From: Vreelandella halophila
GTDB lineage: Bacteria; Pseudomonadota; Gammaproteobacteria; Pseudomonadales; Oleiphilaceae
DNA length: 64,000 nucleotides
Assembly (NCBI RefSeq): GCF_009856365.1
Contig: NZ_WMEX01000001.1
Location: forward strand, 186,001-250,000
Reading direction: 5' to 3'
A program made the translations under genes and the position numbers. Positions 47,276 through 55,091 of the stretch are shown piece after piece; position 1 is the stretch's first letter; the number at the start of each line of letters is the position of its first letter. A model generated the notes under the pieces. That model did not search any database and was not told where the DNA came from. It was given only the letters and a program-made list of their open reading frames with translations.

Positions 47276-48586
47276 ATGCCAAGCGAATCACAAGTTCCAA
47301 CAACAACCCGGGATGTTTCCGGCTGGACTGATCCGACACTGGACTCGGTACGCGGAACGGAAACACCCAAAGACCCGAATAAGGGCTACATCGCACTGCT
47401 GGGCTGGAGCGTCAACGCCATTAAAGCCGCCCAGAAGTTTGATCGGCGCTACATCGTGGTCGCCCCCGAGTGGGCCGCTGATTTCTGCGAAGCCAACAAG
47501 ATTCCATTCATTTCCTGGGATTTTGAGCGTCTGAACGACCGTTCGCTGGAAATTGCCGAGCGGCTGAAAGAAGAAGGGGTTGATGTCGCCATACCCCTGT
47601 TTGAGGAAACCGTTGAGTGGTCGGGTGCGATCAACTCAGTGCTCATGGACAACCCGCGCATGTACGGTCAGTCCATCCTGTTCCGGGACAAGGCGCTGAT
47701 GAAGCGCCGCGCCCAGCTGGGTGGTATACGCGTGGGGATTTTCGAGGAAGCCCACGAAAAGGACGACATCGTCCGCTTTATGAAGCGCGTTAACCAGACG
47801 CTGCTCAAGCTTGACGGTGACCCGGATGACCCGATTCACGTCAAAGCCTTCGACAAGGCCGGCTGCCTCGGGCACCGCATGATCCGCACGCTTGAAGAGA
47901 TCGAGCACATACCGGACGAAGAGTATCCGCTGCTCATGGAAAGCCACCTGGATGGCTGGGAGTTCGCGGTCGAGGCCTGGATCCACGATGGTAAGATCCA
48001 GTTCCTCAACATCTCTGAGTACGTGACGCTGGGGTATTCGGTCTTTGTGCCCGCCACCAAGGAGCTGGAAAGCTGGCGCAACGCGATCACCAAGCAGATC
48101 GAGAAGCTGATCAAGACCTTCGATATCCAGTTCGGCCTGATCCACCCGGAGTACTTTGTGACCGCCGATGGCGAAATGTACTTTGGTGAGATCGCCTATC
48201 GTCCACCCGGGTTCAAGGCGTTCGAACTGATTGAGCGGGCTTACGGGTTCAGCGCCTATCAGGCGTCCATGCTGGTGTTCGATCCCAAGAGCACCAGGGA
48301 AGAGGTGGAAAACTTCTTCCCGAAAGAAGTGGAAGGTGCCAGGGGCTACGCCGGGTGCTTTGGTGTTTACCCGCGCCATCGTGTCGTCAGCAGGCTGGAA
48401 ATGCCCAAAGAGACCACGGAACATCCGTACTTCGAGTCTCACGAACTGGTCGAACCAAAAGAGGAAACGGTACCGGACCGGTCAGCCTTCGGCACACACT
48501 GGGGGCTGGTCTTCTTCTTCGGGGACGACCCCATCACGATGCGGGATCTGCTCAAGGCGCAGGAAGACCTGCACTTCTACGTCTAG
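47276..48586 (+). CDS. ATP-grasp domain enzyme of unknown substrate
   Basis: Cytoplasmic protein, 436 aa. Residues 35-110 form a Rossmann-like pre-grasp domain (GYIALLGWSVNAIKAAQKFD), followed by an ATP-grasp core (about 135-330) with EDK-type lysines, ESHLDGWEFAVEAWIHDG and the magnesium-binding YFGEIAYRPPGFKAFELIE. Such enzymes ligate a carboxylate to an amine or thiol through an acyl phosphate. The last 100 residues are an extra domain. Strong ribosome site AAAGGAG before the ATG. Pairing with the possible cysteine peptidase suggests making and breaking of one amide bond, as in glutathionylspermidine metabolism; substrate unknown. Confidence 0.82.
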   Translation: MPSESQVPTTTRDVSGWTDPTLDSVRGTETPKDPNKGYIALLGWSVNAIKAAQKFDRRYIVVAPEWAADFCEANKIPFISWDFERLNDRSLEIAERLKEEGVDVAIPLFEETVEWSGAINSVLMDNPRMYGQSILFRDKALMKRRAQLGGIRVGIFEEAHEKDDIVRFMKRVNQTLLKLDGDPDDPIHVKAFDKAGCLGHRMIRTLEEIEHIPDEEYPLLMESHLDGWEFAVEAWIHDGKIQFLNISEYVTLGYSVFVPATKELESWRNAITKQIEKLIKTFDIQFGLIHPEYFVTADGEMYFGEIAYRPPGFKAFELIERAYGFSAYQASMLVFDPKSTREEVENFFPKEVEGARGYAGCFGVYPRHRVVSRLEMPKETTEHPYFESHELVEPKEETVPDRSAFGTHWGLVFFFGDDPITMRDLLKAQEDLHFYV

Positions 48587-49629
48587 AACAGCCCCATCTG
48601 CTCACCGCCTGGGCGCCGGAACAATCCGGTGTCCAGCGGTTCCTCTTCGTGCACGTTCAACCCCACCGCACGGCACTGACGCTCGAACCGCTGCCGATAG
48701 AGTCCTGCCAGAACGCCCGTGCCCGTCATCCGTTGTCCCCACTCACTGCTGTTGGTATTGCCGCCCCTGAGATCGCGGATACGGTTCATGACGTGTGTTG
48801 CCCGGTCCGGGTAATGACGCTGCAGCCAGTCCTCGAACAGCGGCGTCACCTCGTAGGGTAGGCGCAGCAGCACCCAGCTGGCGCGCTGTGCGCCGTTTTC
48901 CGCCGCTGCGGTGAGCATGGATTCCATTTCGTGGTCATTGATGAACGGGATGATGGGGGCGGTCAGAACCCCGGTGGGGATACCAGCAGCACTGAGTTCA
49001 CGCAGCACCCGTAACCGCGTGGCCGCTGCTGTGGCCCTGGGCTCCAGCTGGCCCTTGAGTCGGTTGTCGAGGGTCGTCAGCGAGACCCGCACGGAGCACA
49101 GCCCCATTGCCGCCATCTCCGACAGCAGGTCTGTGTCCCGCAGGATCAGTCCGCTCTTGGTAATGATGGACACCGGATGACGGTATTCGAGCAGTATCTC
49201 CAGCAGTTGGCGGGTGATCCGGTGATTCTTCTCTGCTGGCTGGTAGGCGTCCGTGTTGACGCCCAGAGCAATCGGCGTGGGCTTATAGCGGGGGTGGTCC
49301 AGAGCCGCTTTAAGCTTGTCGGGCGCGTTGGTTTTGACCTGGATCCGGGTCTCAAAGTCCAGCCCCGGTGACAGATCCTGGTAGGCGTGGGAAGGCCTGG
49401 CAAAGCAGTAAATACACCCGTGTTCGCAGCCCTGGTAAGGGTTTACGGACTGGCTGAAGGGTACATCCGGCGATTCATTCCGGCTGATGATCGAGCGCGC
49501 TGCCACCGGTTGGATGGTGGTAGGGGGCGCTCCCTCTGCTTCGGGAGACGATGCCTCATTGGCCCATGGCTCGCTGACGCGGGCCTCGAACCGATGCGGG
49601 ATATTGGTCTGGCTGGCCCGTCCCTTCAT
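48583..49629 (-). CDS. PA0069 family radical SAM protein
   Basis: Radical SAM enzyme of 348 aa, related to the SplB-like Rv2578c/PA0069 group. Seen: the 4Fe-4S cysteine cluster in NPYQGCEHGCIYCFARPSH near residue 70 (CxxxCxxC), and the TIM-barrel segments IALGVNTDAYQPAEK and SIITKSGLILRDTDLL. The start ATG at 49629 sits one base from a LexA box, and longer in-frame starts would cross it. PA0069 of Pseudomonas aeruginosa belongs to the SOS regulon. A role in DNA repair or modification is plausible but unproved. It overlaps the ATP-grasp stop by four bases (convergent). Confidence 0.9.
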   Translation of the reverse strand: MKGRASQTNIPHRFEARVSEPWANEASSPEAEGAPPTTIQPVAARSIISRNESPDVPFSQSVNPYQGCEHGCIYCFARPSHAYQDLSPGLDFETRIQVKTNAPDKLKAALDHPRYKPTPIALGVNTDAYQPAEKNHRITRQLLEILLEYRHPVSIITKSGLILRDTDLLSEMAAMGLCSVRVSLTTLDNRLKGQLEPRATAAATRLRVLRELSAAGIPTGVLTAPIIPFINDHEMESMLTAAAENGAQRASWVLLRLPYEVTPLFEDWLQRHYPDRATHVMNRIRDLRGGNTNSSEWGQRMTGTGVLAGLYRQRFERQCRAVGLNVHEEEPLDTGLFRRPGGEQMGLF

Positions 49630-49630
49630 C

Positions 49631-49660
49631 CTCAAAACTGTATAAATAGACAGTTTTGAG
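49631..49660. promoter_or_regulatory. LexA (SOS) box
   Basis: A perfect inverted repeat with 11-base arms (CTCAAAACTGT at 49631-49641 and ACAGTTTTGAG at 49650-49660) around eight AT-rich bases. Its centre is CTGT-N8-ACAG, exactly the gammaproteobacterial LexA consensus. It abuts the start of the PA0069-type radical SAM gene, where LexA would block transcription. The oppositely transcribed peroxiredoxin gene begins 178 bases away. Confidence 0.9.
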
Positions 49661-49713
49661 GTCAAGAAAAAGGTGTGGTTGGGACTTCCGAGCGATTTAT
49701 AAAACCTAATAGT

Positions 49714-49725
49714 TCTATCGTTATA
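49714..49725 (+). promoter_or_regulatory. Shared 12-mer promoter element of the first peroxiredoxin gene
   Basis: TCTATCGTTATA occurs here 112 bases upstream of the first peroxiredoxin gene and again, in the same direction relative to the gene, upstream of the second metallo-beta-lactamase gene (62506-62517). It overlaps a possible -10 (TATACT, 49722-49727); no good -35 is seen. The surrounding 49690-49745 stretch is strikingly AT-rich for this genome. Confidence 0.55.
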
Positions 49726-49837
49726 CTCATATAGCATATTAAAAAGTTTCCCCCTATGATTCGCGTACTGGAGACAGCGACAGCCGGCGTCGACTCTCCA
49801 GAAACCATCAGTAATCACAGTGCACAGGGGAAACACC

Positions 49838-50464
49838 ATGACACTTCGACTTGGCGATACAGCGCCGGATTTCACGGCAGAGAGTACAAAGGGAACCATC
49901 CACTTCCATGATTGGATTGGCGATTCCTGGGCCTTCCTCTTCAGCCACCCTGCGGATTTCACGCCGGTATGTACCACTGAAATGGGGCGGACCGCGCAGC
50001 TGGCCGATCAGTTCGAGCGCCGGGGCGTGAAACCCATCGGGCTTTCCACTGATACCGCGGAAGAGCACCTGAAGTGGATCGAGGACGTTAATGACACGCA
50101 GAGCACCACGCTTGATTTTCCGATCCTGGCGGATGCGGATTTCAATATCGCGCGGCTCTACGACATGATCCATCCGGGCGAGAGTGAGACGGCCGCGGTG
50201 CGCAGTGTTTTTATCATCGATCCGGACAAGCGGATCCGTCTGACCATGACCTACCCGATGACCGTGGGTCGCAATTTCGATGAGATTCTGCGTGCCATCG
50301 ATGCACTGCAGACCAGCGATAACCGCACCTGCGCGCTTCCCGCTGACTGGAATCAGGGTGATGACGTGATCATCCCGCCGTCGATTCCAAACGAGCGGGC
50401 CAGTGAGCTCTTCCCGAACGGGTGGGAGGAGCTGCGGCCCTATCTGCGTATGGCGAAACTCTGA
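49838..50464 (+). CDS. Peroxiredoxin (Prx6/AhpC-TSA type), copy 1
   Basis: Thiol peroxidase of 208 aa, reducing H2O2 and organic peroxides in the cytoplasm. Peroxidatic Cys45 is in HPADFTPVCTTEMG; the C-terminal domain is of the 1-Cys Prx6 type. ATG at 49838 follows AGGGGAAACACC; an upstream GTG at 49820 is unlikely because copy 2 (60894-61520) begins at the same residue. The two copies have the same length and are identical at most positions. First gene of the sulfide island; peroxiredoxins of this kind may also handle persulfide or sulfur radicals (inference). Confidence 0.92.
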   Translation: MTLRLGDTAPDFTAESTKGTIHFHDWIGDSWAFLFSHPADFTPVCTTEMGRTAQLADQFERRGVKPIGLSTDTAEEHLKWIEDVNDTQSTTLDFPILADADFNIARLYDMIHPGESETAAVRSVFIIDPDKRIRLTMTYPMTVGRNFDEILRAIDALQTSDNRTCALPADWNQGDDVIIPPSIPNERASELFPNGWEELRPYLRMAKL

Positions 50465-50541
50465 GGGCGGTAGGCCATCCCTGGTGCTGCGATAGCGTCC
50501 GGGGATGGTCCCGATAATCACGCCCCATTGCTTTATATGTC

Positions 50542-50567
50542 ATTTGGTATTAACGTTATAACCAAAT
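50542..50567. promoter_or_regulatory. 26-bp near-perfect palindrome, probable operator
   Basis: ATTTGGT (50542-50548) and ACCAAAT (50561-50567) flank a central TAACGTTA, with 11 of 13 base pairs matching over the whole 26 bases. It ends 42 bases before the start of the first metallo-beta-lactamase gene. The core CGTTATA is shared with the 12-mer at the other two sites. It looks like a repressor site for a dimeric regulator; no regulator gene lies nearby. Confidence 0.65.
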
Positions 50568-50609
50568 AGCTAAAAATTCATTAAGCTCACGATTCCTTTG
50601 GAGGCCGAC

Positions 50610-51521
50610 ATGAAAACGTTCGAGCGTTCCAGCAGCACAGGCGCCGGCAAGCCGGATGTGGCCGGGTTCTACGACCCGCGGACTTTCAGCATTCAGTACG
50701 TGGTTTCCGATCCCGCAACCAGCCAGTGCGCCATCATTGATCCGGTGCTCGATTACGACGAGAAATCGGGCGCGACGGGGACCCATCACGCGGATGAGAT
50801 CCTGGAATACGTGGCGGACCAGGGTCTGACGGTTGAATGGATTCTGGATACCCATCCGCACGCCGACCATTTCTCCGCCGCCCAGTACCTGAAGGGCAAA
50901 ACCGGCGCGCCAACGGCGATTGGCAGCGAGGTAACCGCCGTGCAGGCGCTGTGGAAAGACATCTACAACTTCCCGGACCTGGCGACTGATGGCAGTCAGT
51001 GGGACCGCCTGTTCAGTGAAGGTGACCGTTTCACCGTGGGTGAGATGGAAGCGGAGGTGATGTTCTCGCCAGGCCATACGCTGGCATCCATCACCTATGT
51101 GATCGGCGATGCCGCCTTTGTTCACGACACCCTGTTCCAGCCTGACTTTGGTACAGCGCGGGCGGATTTCCCTGGCGGCAGCGCCGAACAGCTCTGGGAG
51201 TCCATCCAGGCCATCCTGGCACTGCCGGAAGAGACAAGGGTCTTCACGGGCCATGATTACATGCCTGATGGCCGTGAACCTGAGTGGGAAAGCACGGTGG
51301 GCGAGCAGCGTCGCAGCAACAAGCACCTGGTGGATCAGAATCGGGAAGCCTATGTGGCCATGCGCAACGAGCGCGATAGCCAGCTGCCAATGCCGAAGCT
51401 GATCCTGCACGCGCTTCAGGTCAATACCCGCGGTGGTCGTCTCCCGGAGCCGGAAGACAATGGTCGGCGCTACATCAAGATTCCCCTGGACACCCTCTCT
51501 GGCGCGGCCTGGGGTAATTGA
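50610..51521 (+). CDS. Metallo-beta-lactamase fold persulfide dioxygenase-like protein, copy 1
   Basis: MBL-fold hydrolase/oxygenase of 303 aa in the Blh/ETHE1 persulfide dioxygenase group, which oxidises glutathione persulfide to sulfite. Metal ligands seen: THPHADH (His82, His84, Asp86, His87), FSPGHT, FGTARADF and GHDYMPDG. Compared with copy 2 (61581-62447) it has HDTLF for GDTLF and GTARADF for GTARCDF, and an N-terminal extension of about ten residues. ATG at 50610 follows GGAGG. Followed by the DUF442 gene after 15 bases. Confidence 0.88.
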   Translation: MKTFERSSSTGAGKPDVAGFYDPRTFSIQYVVSDPATSQCAIIDPVLDYDEKSGATGTHHADEILEYVADQGLTVEWILDTHPHADHFSAAQYLKGKTGAPTAIGSEVTAVQALWKDIYNFPDLATDGSQWDRLFSEGDRFTVGEMEAEVMFSPGHTLASITYVIGDAAFVHDTLFQPDFGTARADFPGGSAEQLWESIQAILALPEETRVFTGHDYMPDGREPEWESTVGEQRRSNKHLVDQNREAYVAMRNERDSQLPMPKLILHALQVNTRGGRLPEPEDNGRRYIKIPLDTLSGAAWGN

Positions 51522-51536
51522 ACGGAGGTTGCAGCA

Positions 51537-51977
51537 ATGACGATCCAACAGGTTGAGGATGGTGTCGGACTTTCCGGCGCCATGACTGCTGAAGACCTGG
51601 AGAATGCGCAACAGCAGGGGTTTCAGGCGCTGATCTGCAACCGGCGGCCTGCTGAGTCTGCCGATCATGATGAGCAGGCCCTTGCGCAGAAAGCGCAGAG
51701 TCTGGGGCTTTCCTGGACCTGCATCCCGGTGGCCACCGGTGAGTACTCGGATGCCGACGTGGCCGCCTTTCACGAGGCACTTGAAACCCTGCCGCGCCCG
51801 CTTCTCATCTTCTGTCGCAGTGGGCGGCGTTCCATCCATCTCTGGGCACTTGCCCGAATCCGCCATGACGGCGAGCAGCCCGAGACGGTACTGGAGCGCA
51901 TGCGGGCTCTGGGGCATGACCCCGAGACCCTGCGTCCACTGCTGGAGCCGGCCGGGGGTAGCCCCGATCCGGAATGA
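51537..51977 (+). CDS. DUF442 (Blh N-terminal-like, phosphatase/sulfurtransferase fold) protein
   Basis: Protein of 146 aa, TIGR01244/DUF442 family. The catalytic loop reads LIFCRSGRRSIHLWALA, the CxxGxRS motif of this dual-specificity-phosphatase-like fold. In Xylella and Agrobacterium the same domain is fused to the MBL domain in Blh, which works with BigR in sulfide detoxification; here the two are separate adjacent genes. It may carry sulfur on the cysteine (inference). Start ATG at 51537 follows GGAGG. SQR follows after 23 bases. Confidence 0.87.
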   Translation: MTIQQVEDGVGLSGAMTAEDLENAQQQGFQALICNRRPAESADHDEQALAQKAQSLGLSWTCIPVATGEYSDADVAAFHEALETLPRPLLIFCRSGRRSIHLWALARIRHDGEQPETVLERMRALGHDPETLRPLLEPAGGSPDPE

Positions 51978-52000
51978 CGTGAACCAACTGGAGACATCCC

Positions 52001-53290
52001 ATGAGTGATCACACCGCAACGCCGGCGCCTACAACGACCCACCAGATCGTGATCATCGGTGGCGGGGCAGCGGGAATCTCCGTTGCCGCCAGTCTGCTCA
52101 AGCGCCAGCGCAGTCTGGATATCGCCATTGTTGAACCTTCGGAGGTACACAGCTACCAGCCGGGATGGACGATGGTCGGAGGAGGCGTCTTCTCTCCCGA
52201 GTCCACTCGTAGGCCGATGGCGAGCGTGATGCCGCGGGATGTCAGCTGGTACCGCACCAGCGCCAGCCGCGTTGAGCCGCAGCATCGTCAGGTGACGCTG
52301 GGAGATGGTCGTGTCCTCGGTTGGCGGCGGCTGATTGTCGCGCCCGGGCTGGATCTGGACTGGGATGCGATCGAGGGGCTCAGTGGCACGCTTGGCTGCA
52401 ATGGGGTCACCTCCAACTACCGCTATGACCTGGCGCCCTACACCTGGTCACTGGTGCAGTCGCTGAAAAAGGGGACGGCCCTGTTCTCACAGCCTCCGAT
52501 GCCGATCAAGTGCGCCGGTGCACCGCAGAAGGCCATGTACCTGTCCTGCCATTACTGGCAGCGCCAGGGTCGGTTGGGTGACATTGATGTGCACTTCTGC
52601 AACGCCGGCGATAAGCTGTTTGGCGTTCAGGATTATGTTCCCGCGCTGGAGCGCTATGTGGAGCGCTACGGCATCCATACCCAGTTCCAGAATCGCCTTG
52701 TGGCCGTAGATGGTCCGTCCCGGACCGCGCAATTCGCGGTGGCTGGCGATGATGGAGAGCACATGGTGGAGCGGCGTTTTGACATGCTGCACACCGTGCC
52801 GCCCCAGAAAGCGCCCCGATTCATCGCCGAGTCGGGCCTGGGCAATGACGGGGGATGGCTGGATCTTGATTCGGAGACCCTCCAGCATCGCCACTACCCG
52901 GCCATCTTCGGTCTGGGAGATGCCAGCGGCACGCCCAACGCCAAGACAGCCGCGGCGGTGCGCAAGCAGGCACCGGTTGTCGCCGAGAACCTTCTGGCTA
53001 CCTTCAGCGGGGATCCACTGCCGGCAGCCTATCTGGGCTATGGGTCCTGTCCGTTGACGGTCGAGCGCGGGCGCATTGTGCTGGCGGAGTTTGGCTATGG
53101 CGGTGAGCTTCAGCCGACTTTTCCGAAATGGATCAATGACGGTACGAAACCCACCCGCCTCGCCTGGTGGCTGAAGGCTGGGCAGCTGCCCTGGATTTAC
53201 TGGCAGTTGTCACTCAAAGGTCACGAGTGGCTGGCACGTCCGGAACGGCGGGACACGACCCCAACCTCACTGGGAGCTGATAAGGCATGA
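52001..53290 (+). CDS. sqr: Sulfide:quinone oxidoreductase (type II-like)
   Basis: Flavoprotein of 429 aa, peripheral on the inner membrane, oxidising sulfide and passing electrons to the quinone pool with formation of persulfide/polysulfide. Seen: FAD-binding IVIIGGGAAGISVAASLLKR near residue 15, HSYQPGWTMVGGGVF, the cysteine-containing PIKCAGAPQKAMYLSCHYW near residue 168, and a second dinucleotide motif IFGLGDASGTPNAKTAAAV. C-terminal amphipathic helices (KAGQLPWIYWQLSLKG) fit membrane contact. Overlaps SulP by four bases. Confidence 0.92.
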   Translation: MSDHTATPAPTTTHQIVIIGGGAAGISVAASLLKRQRSLDIAIVEPSEVHSYQPGWTMVGGGVFSPESTRRPMASVMPRDVSWYRTSASRVEPQHRQVTLGDGRVLGWRRLIVAPGLDLDWDAIEGLSGTLGCNGVTSNYRYDLAPYTWSLVQSLKKGTALFSQPPMPIKCAGAPQKAMYLSCHYWQRQGRLGDIDVHFCNAGDKLFGVQDYVPALERYVERYGIHTQFQNRLVAVDGPSRTAQFAVAGDDGEHMVERRFDMLHTVPPQKAPRFIAESGLGNDGGWLDLDSETLQHRHYPAIFGLGDASGTPNAKTAAAVRKQAPVVAENLLATFSGDPLPAAYLGYGSCPLTVERGRIVLAEFGYGGELQPTFPKWINDGTKPTRLAWWLKAGQLPWIYWQLSLKGHEWLARPERRDTTPTSLGADKA

Positions 53291-55017
53291 ATCTGGAACG
53301 ATGGCTGCCGCTGGCGGGCTGGCTGCGCGGCTACGGGCGCGATACCTTCCTGCGTGATGCCATAGCAGCTGTGATCGTCACCCTGATGCTGGTGCCTCAG
53401 GCACTGGCATACGCCATGCTGGCGGGGCTGCCACCGGAGGTGGGGTTGTACGCCAGTATGCTGCCGCTGGTGCTTTACGCGCTGCTCGGCACATCCGCGA
53501 CGCTGGCGGTCGGACCGGTGGCGGTGGCTTCACTGATGACTGCCGCGGCGCTTGGCAGCATCGCCGAGGCTGGGACACCGGAGTATGTGGCTGGCGCCCT
53601 GGTGCTCGCGGCTCTTTCCGGCCTGATTCTGGTCGGTATGGGGATTCTGCGGCTTGGGTTTCTTGCCAACTTTCTCAGCCATCCGGTGATTTCGGGATTC
53701 GTAACCGCCTCTGGAATCCTTATAGCGGCAAGCCAGCTGCGCCATATTTTTGGTGTCGAGGCCTCCGGACATAACCTGGTTCAACTCGTGCCGGCCCTGT
53801 GGCAGGGGATGGACAACATCAGCGGTCTGACTCTGTTGATTGGTGGCGGTGCCTGGCTCTATCTGGTGCTGTGCCGGCGTCACCTGCGAACTGGCCTGCA
53901 GAAGCTGGGTCTGCCAGGTCAGGCCCCGGATCTGATGGCCAAAGCTGCTCCGGTCTCGGCGGTAATCGTGACGACGCTCCTTGCCTGGGGGTTCAATCTC
54001 AAGGCTCAGGGCGTGGAGCTGGTCGGAAAGGTCCCCAGCGGCCTGCCTTCTCTGGCGATGCCGAGCCTCGATGGTGAGCTCTGGTCCACGCTGCTTCCGG
54101 CCGCGGTACTGATCAGCCTGGTCGGGTTCGTCGAGTCGGTATCAGTAGCGCAGACCCTGGCAGCCAAACGGCGTCAGCGGATCGATCCGAATCAGGAGCT
54201 GATCGCCCTGGGTGTTGCCAATATCGGTGCTGGGGTCAGCGGTGGTTCACCCGTTTCGGGAGGCTTCTCCCGCTCGGTAGTGAATTTTGACGCTGGGGCT
54301 GTCACGCCTCTGGCCGGTGCCCTCACCGCGCTGGGTATTGCGCTGTCCACGCTGCTGCTAACCACACCACTGGCTTTCCTGCCCAAGGCAACGCTGGCGG
54401 CGACCATTATCGTCGCGGTAGGTACCCTGATCGATCTGCCCGCCATCCGCCGCACATGGGCCTATTCCCGAGTGGATGGCGTAGCGATGGTGGCGACGCT
54501 GGCGCTGACACTGTTCCACGGTGTCGAGAGCGGCATTCTGACCGGTGTGGCGCTCTCGCTGGGGCTGCATCTGTACCGCACGAGCCAACCCCATAGTGCC
54601 GTGGTGGGGCGCGTTCCTGGAACCGAGCATTTTCGCAACGTTGAGCGCCATAATGTGGAGACGGACCGCCATCTGGCGCTGCTGCGGGTCGATGAGAGCC
54701 TGTATTTCGCCAATGCCCGCTACCTTGAAGACACAGTTCTGGAACTGGTTGCCCGGCGCCCGGAACTGCGTGATCTGGTGTTGACCTGCCAGGCAGTCAA
54801 CATCATTGACGCCTCCGCGCTGGAGAGCCTGGAGGCGATCAACAGCCGGCTCAGCGATGCCGGCGTGCGCCTGCATCTGGCGGAAGTCAAGGGGCCGGTC
54901 ATGGACAGGCTCAAGAACTCCGATCTCCCCCATGAGCTCAGCGGACGCATTTTCCTGAGCACCTATGAGGCCTGGCAGGCCCTTGGGGGTGATGGCGGAG
55001 CTGGAAAGTCTGTTTGA
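53287..55017 (+). CDS. SulP family anion transporter with STAS domain
   Basis: Inner-membrane transporter of 576 aa: about 14 helices (residues 15-430) and a C-terminal STAS domain (about 450-560, LRVDESLYFANARYLEDTVL, VNIIDASALESLEAINSRL). SulP proteins carry sulfate, bicarbonate or other anions. Seen: VPQALAYAMLAGLPPEVGLY and the GGSPVSGGFSRSVVNFDAGA core. Translationally coupled to SQR, so export of sulfite/sulfate from sulfide oxidation or uptake of sulfur oxyanions is likely. Substrate is inference. Confidence 0.92.
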   Translation: MNLERWLPLAGWLRGYGRDTFLRDAIAAVIVTLMLVPQALAYAMLAGLPPEVGLYASMLPLVLYALLGTSATLAVGPVAVASLMTAAALGSIAEAGTPEYVAGALVLAALSGLILVGMGILRLGFLANFLSHPVISGFVTASGILIAASQLRHIFGVEASGHNLVQLVPALWQGMDNISGLTLLIGGGAWLYLVLCRRHLRTGLQKLGLPGQAPDLMAKAAPVSAVIVTTLLAWGFNLKAQGVELVGKVPSGLPSLAMPSLDGELWSTLLPAAVLISLVGFVESVSVAQTLAAKRRQRIDPNQELIALGVANIGAGVSGGSPVSGGFSRSVVNFDAGAVTPLAGALTALGIALSTLLLTTPLAFLPKATLAATIIVAVGTLIDLPAIRRTWAYSRVDGVAMVATLALTLFHGVESGILTGVALSLGLHLYRTSQPHSAVVGRVPGTEHFRNVERHNVETDRHLALLRVDESLYFANARYLEDTVLELVARRPELRDLVLTCQAVNIIDASALESLEAINSRLSDAGVRLHLAEVKGPVMDRLKNSDLPHELSGRIFLSTYEAWQALGGDGGAGKSV

Positions 55018-55091
55018 CCTTTGTTTCCTGGCTGCACGATCGCCAAAATTGAAATCGATAACCACTGTGATCCCGTCCTTGCGGAGGCTTT

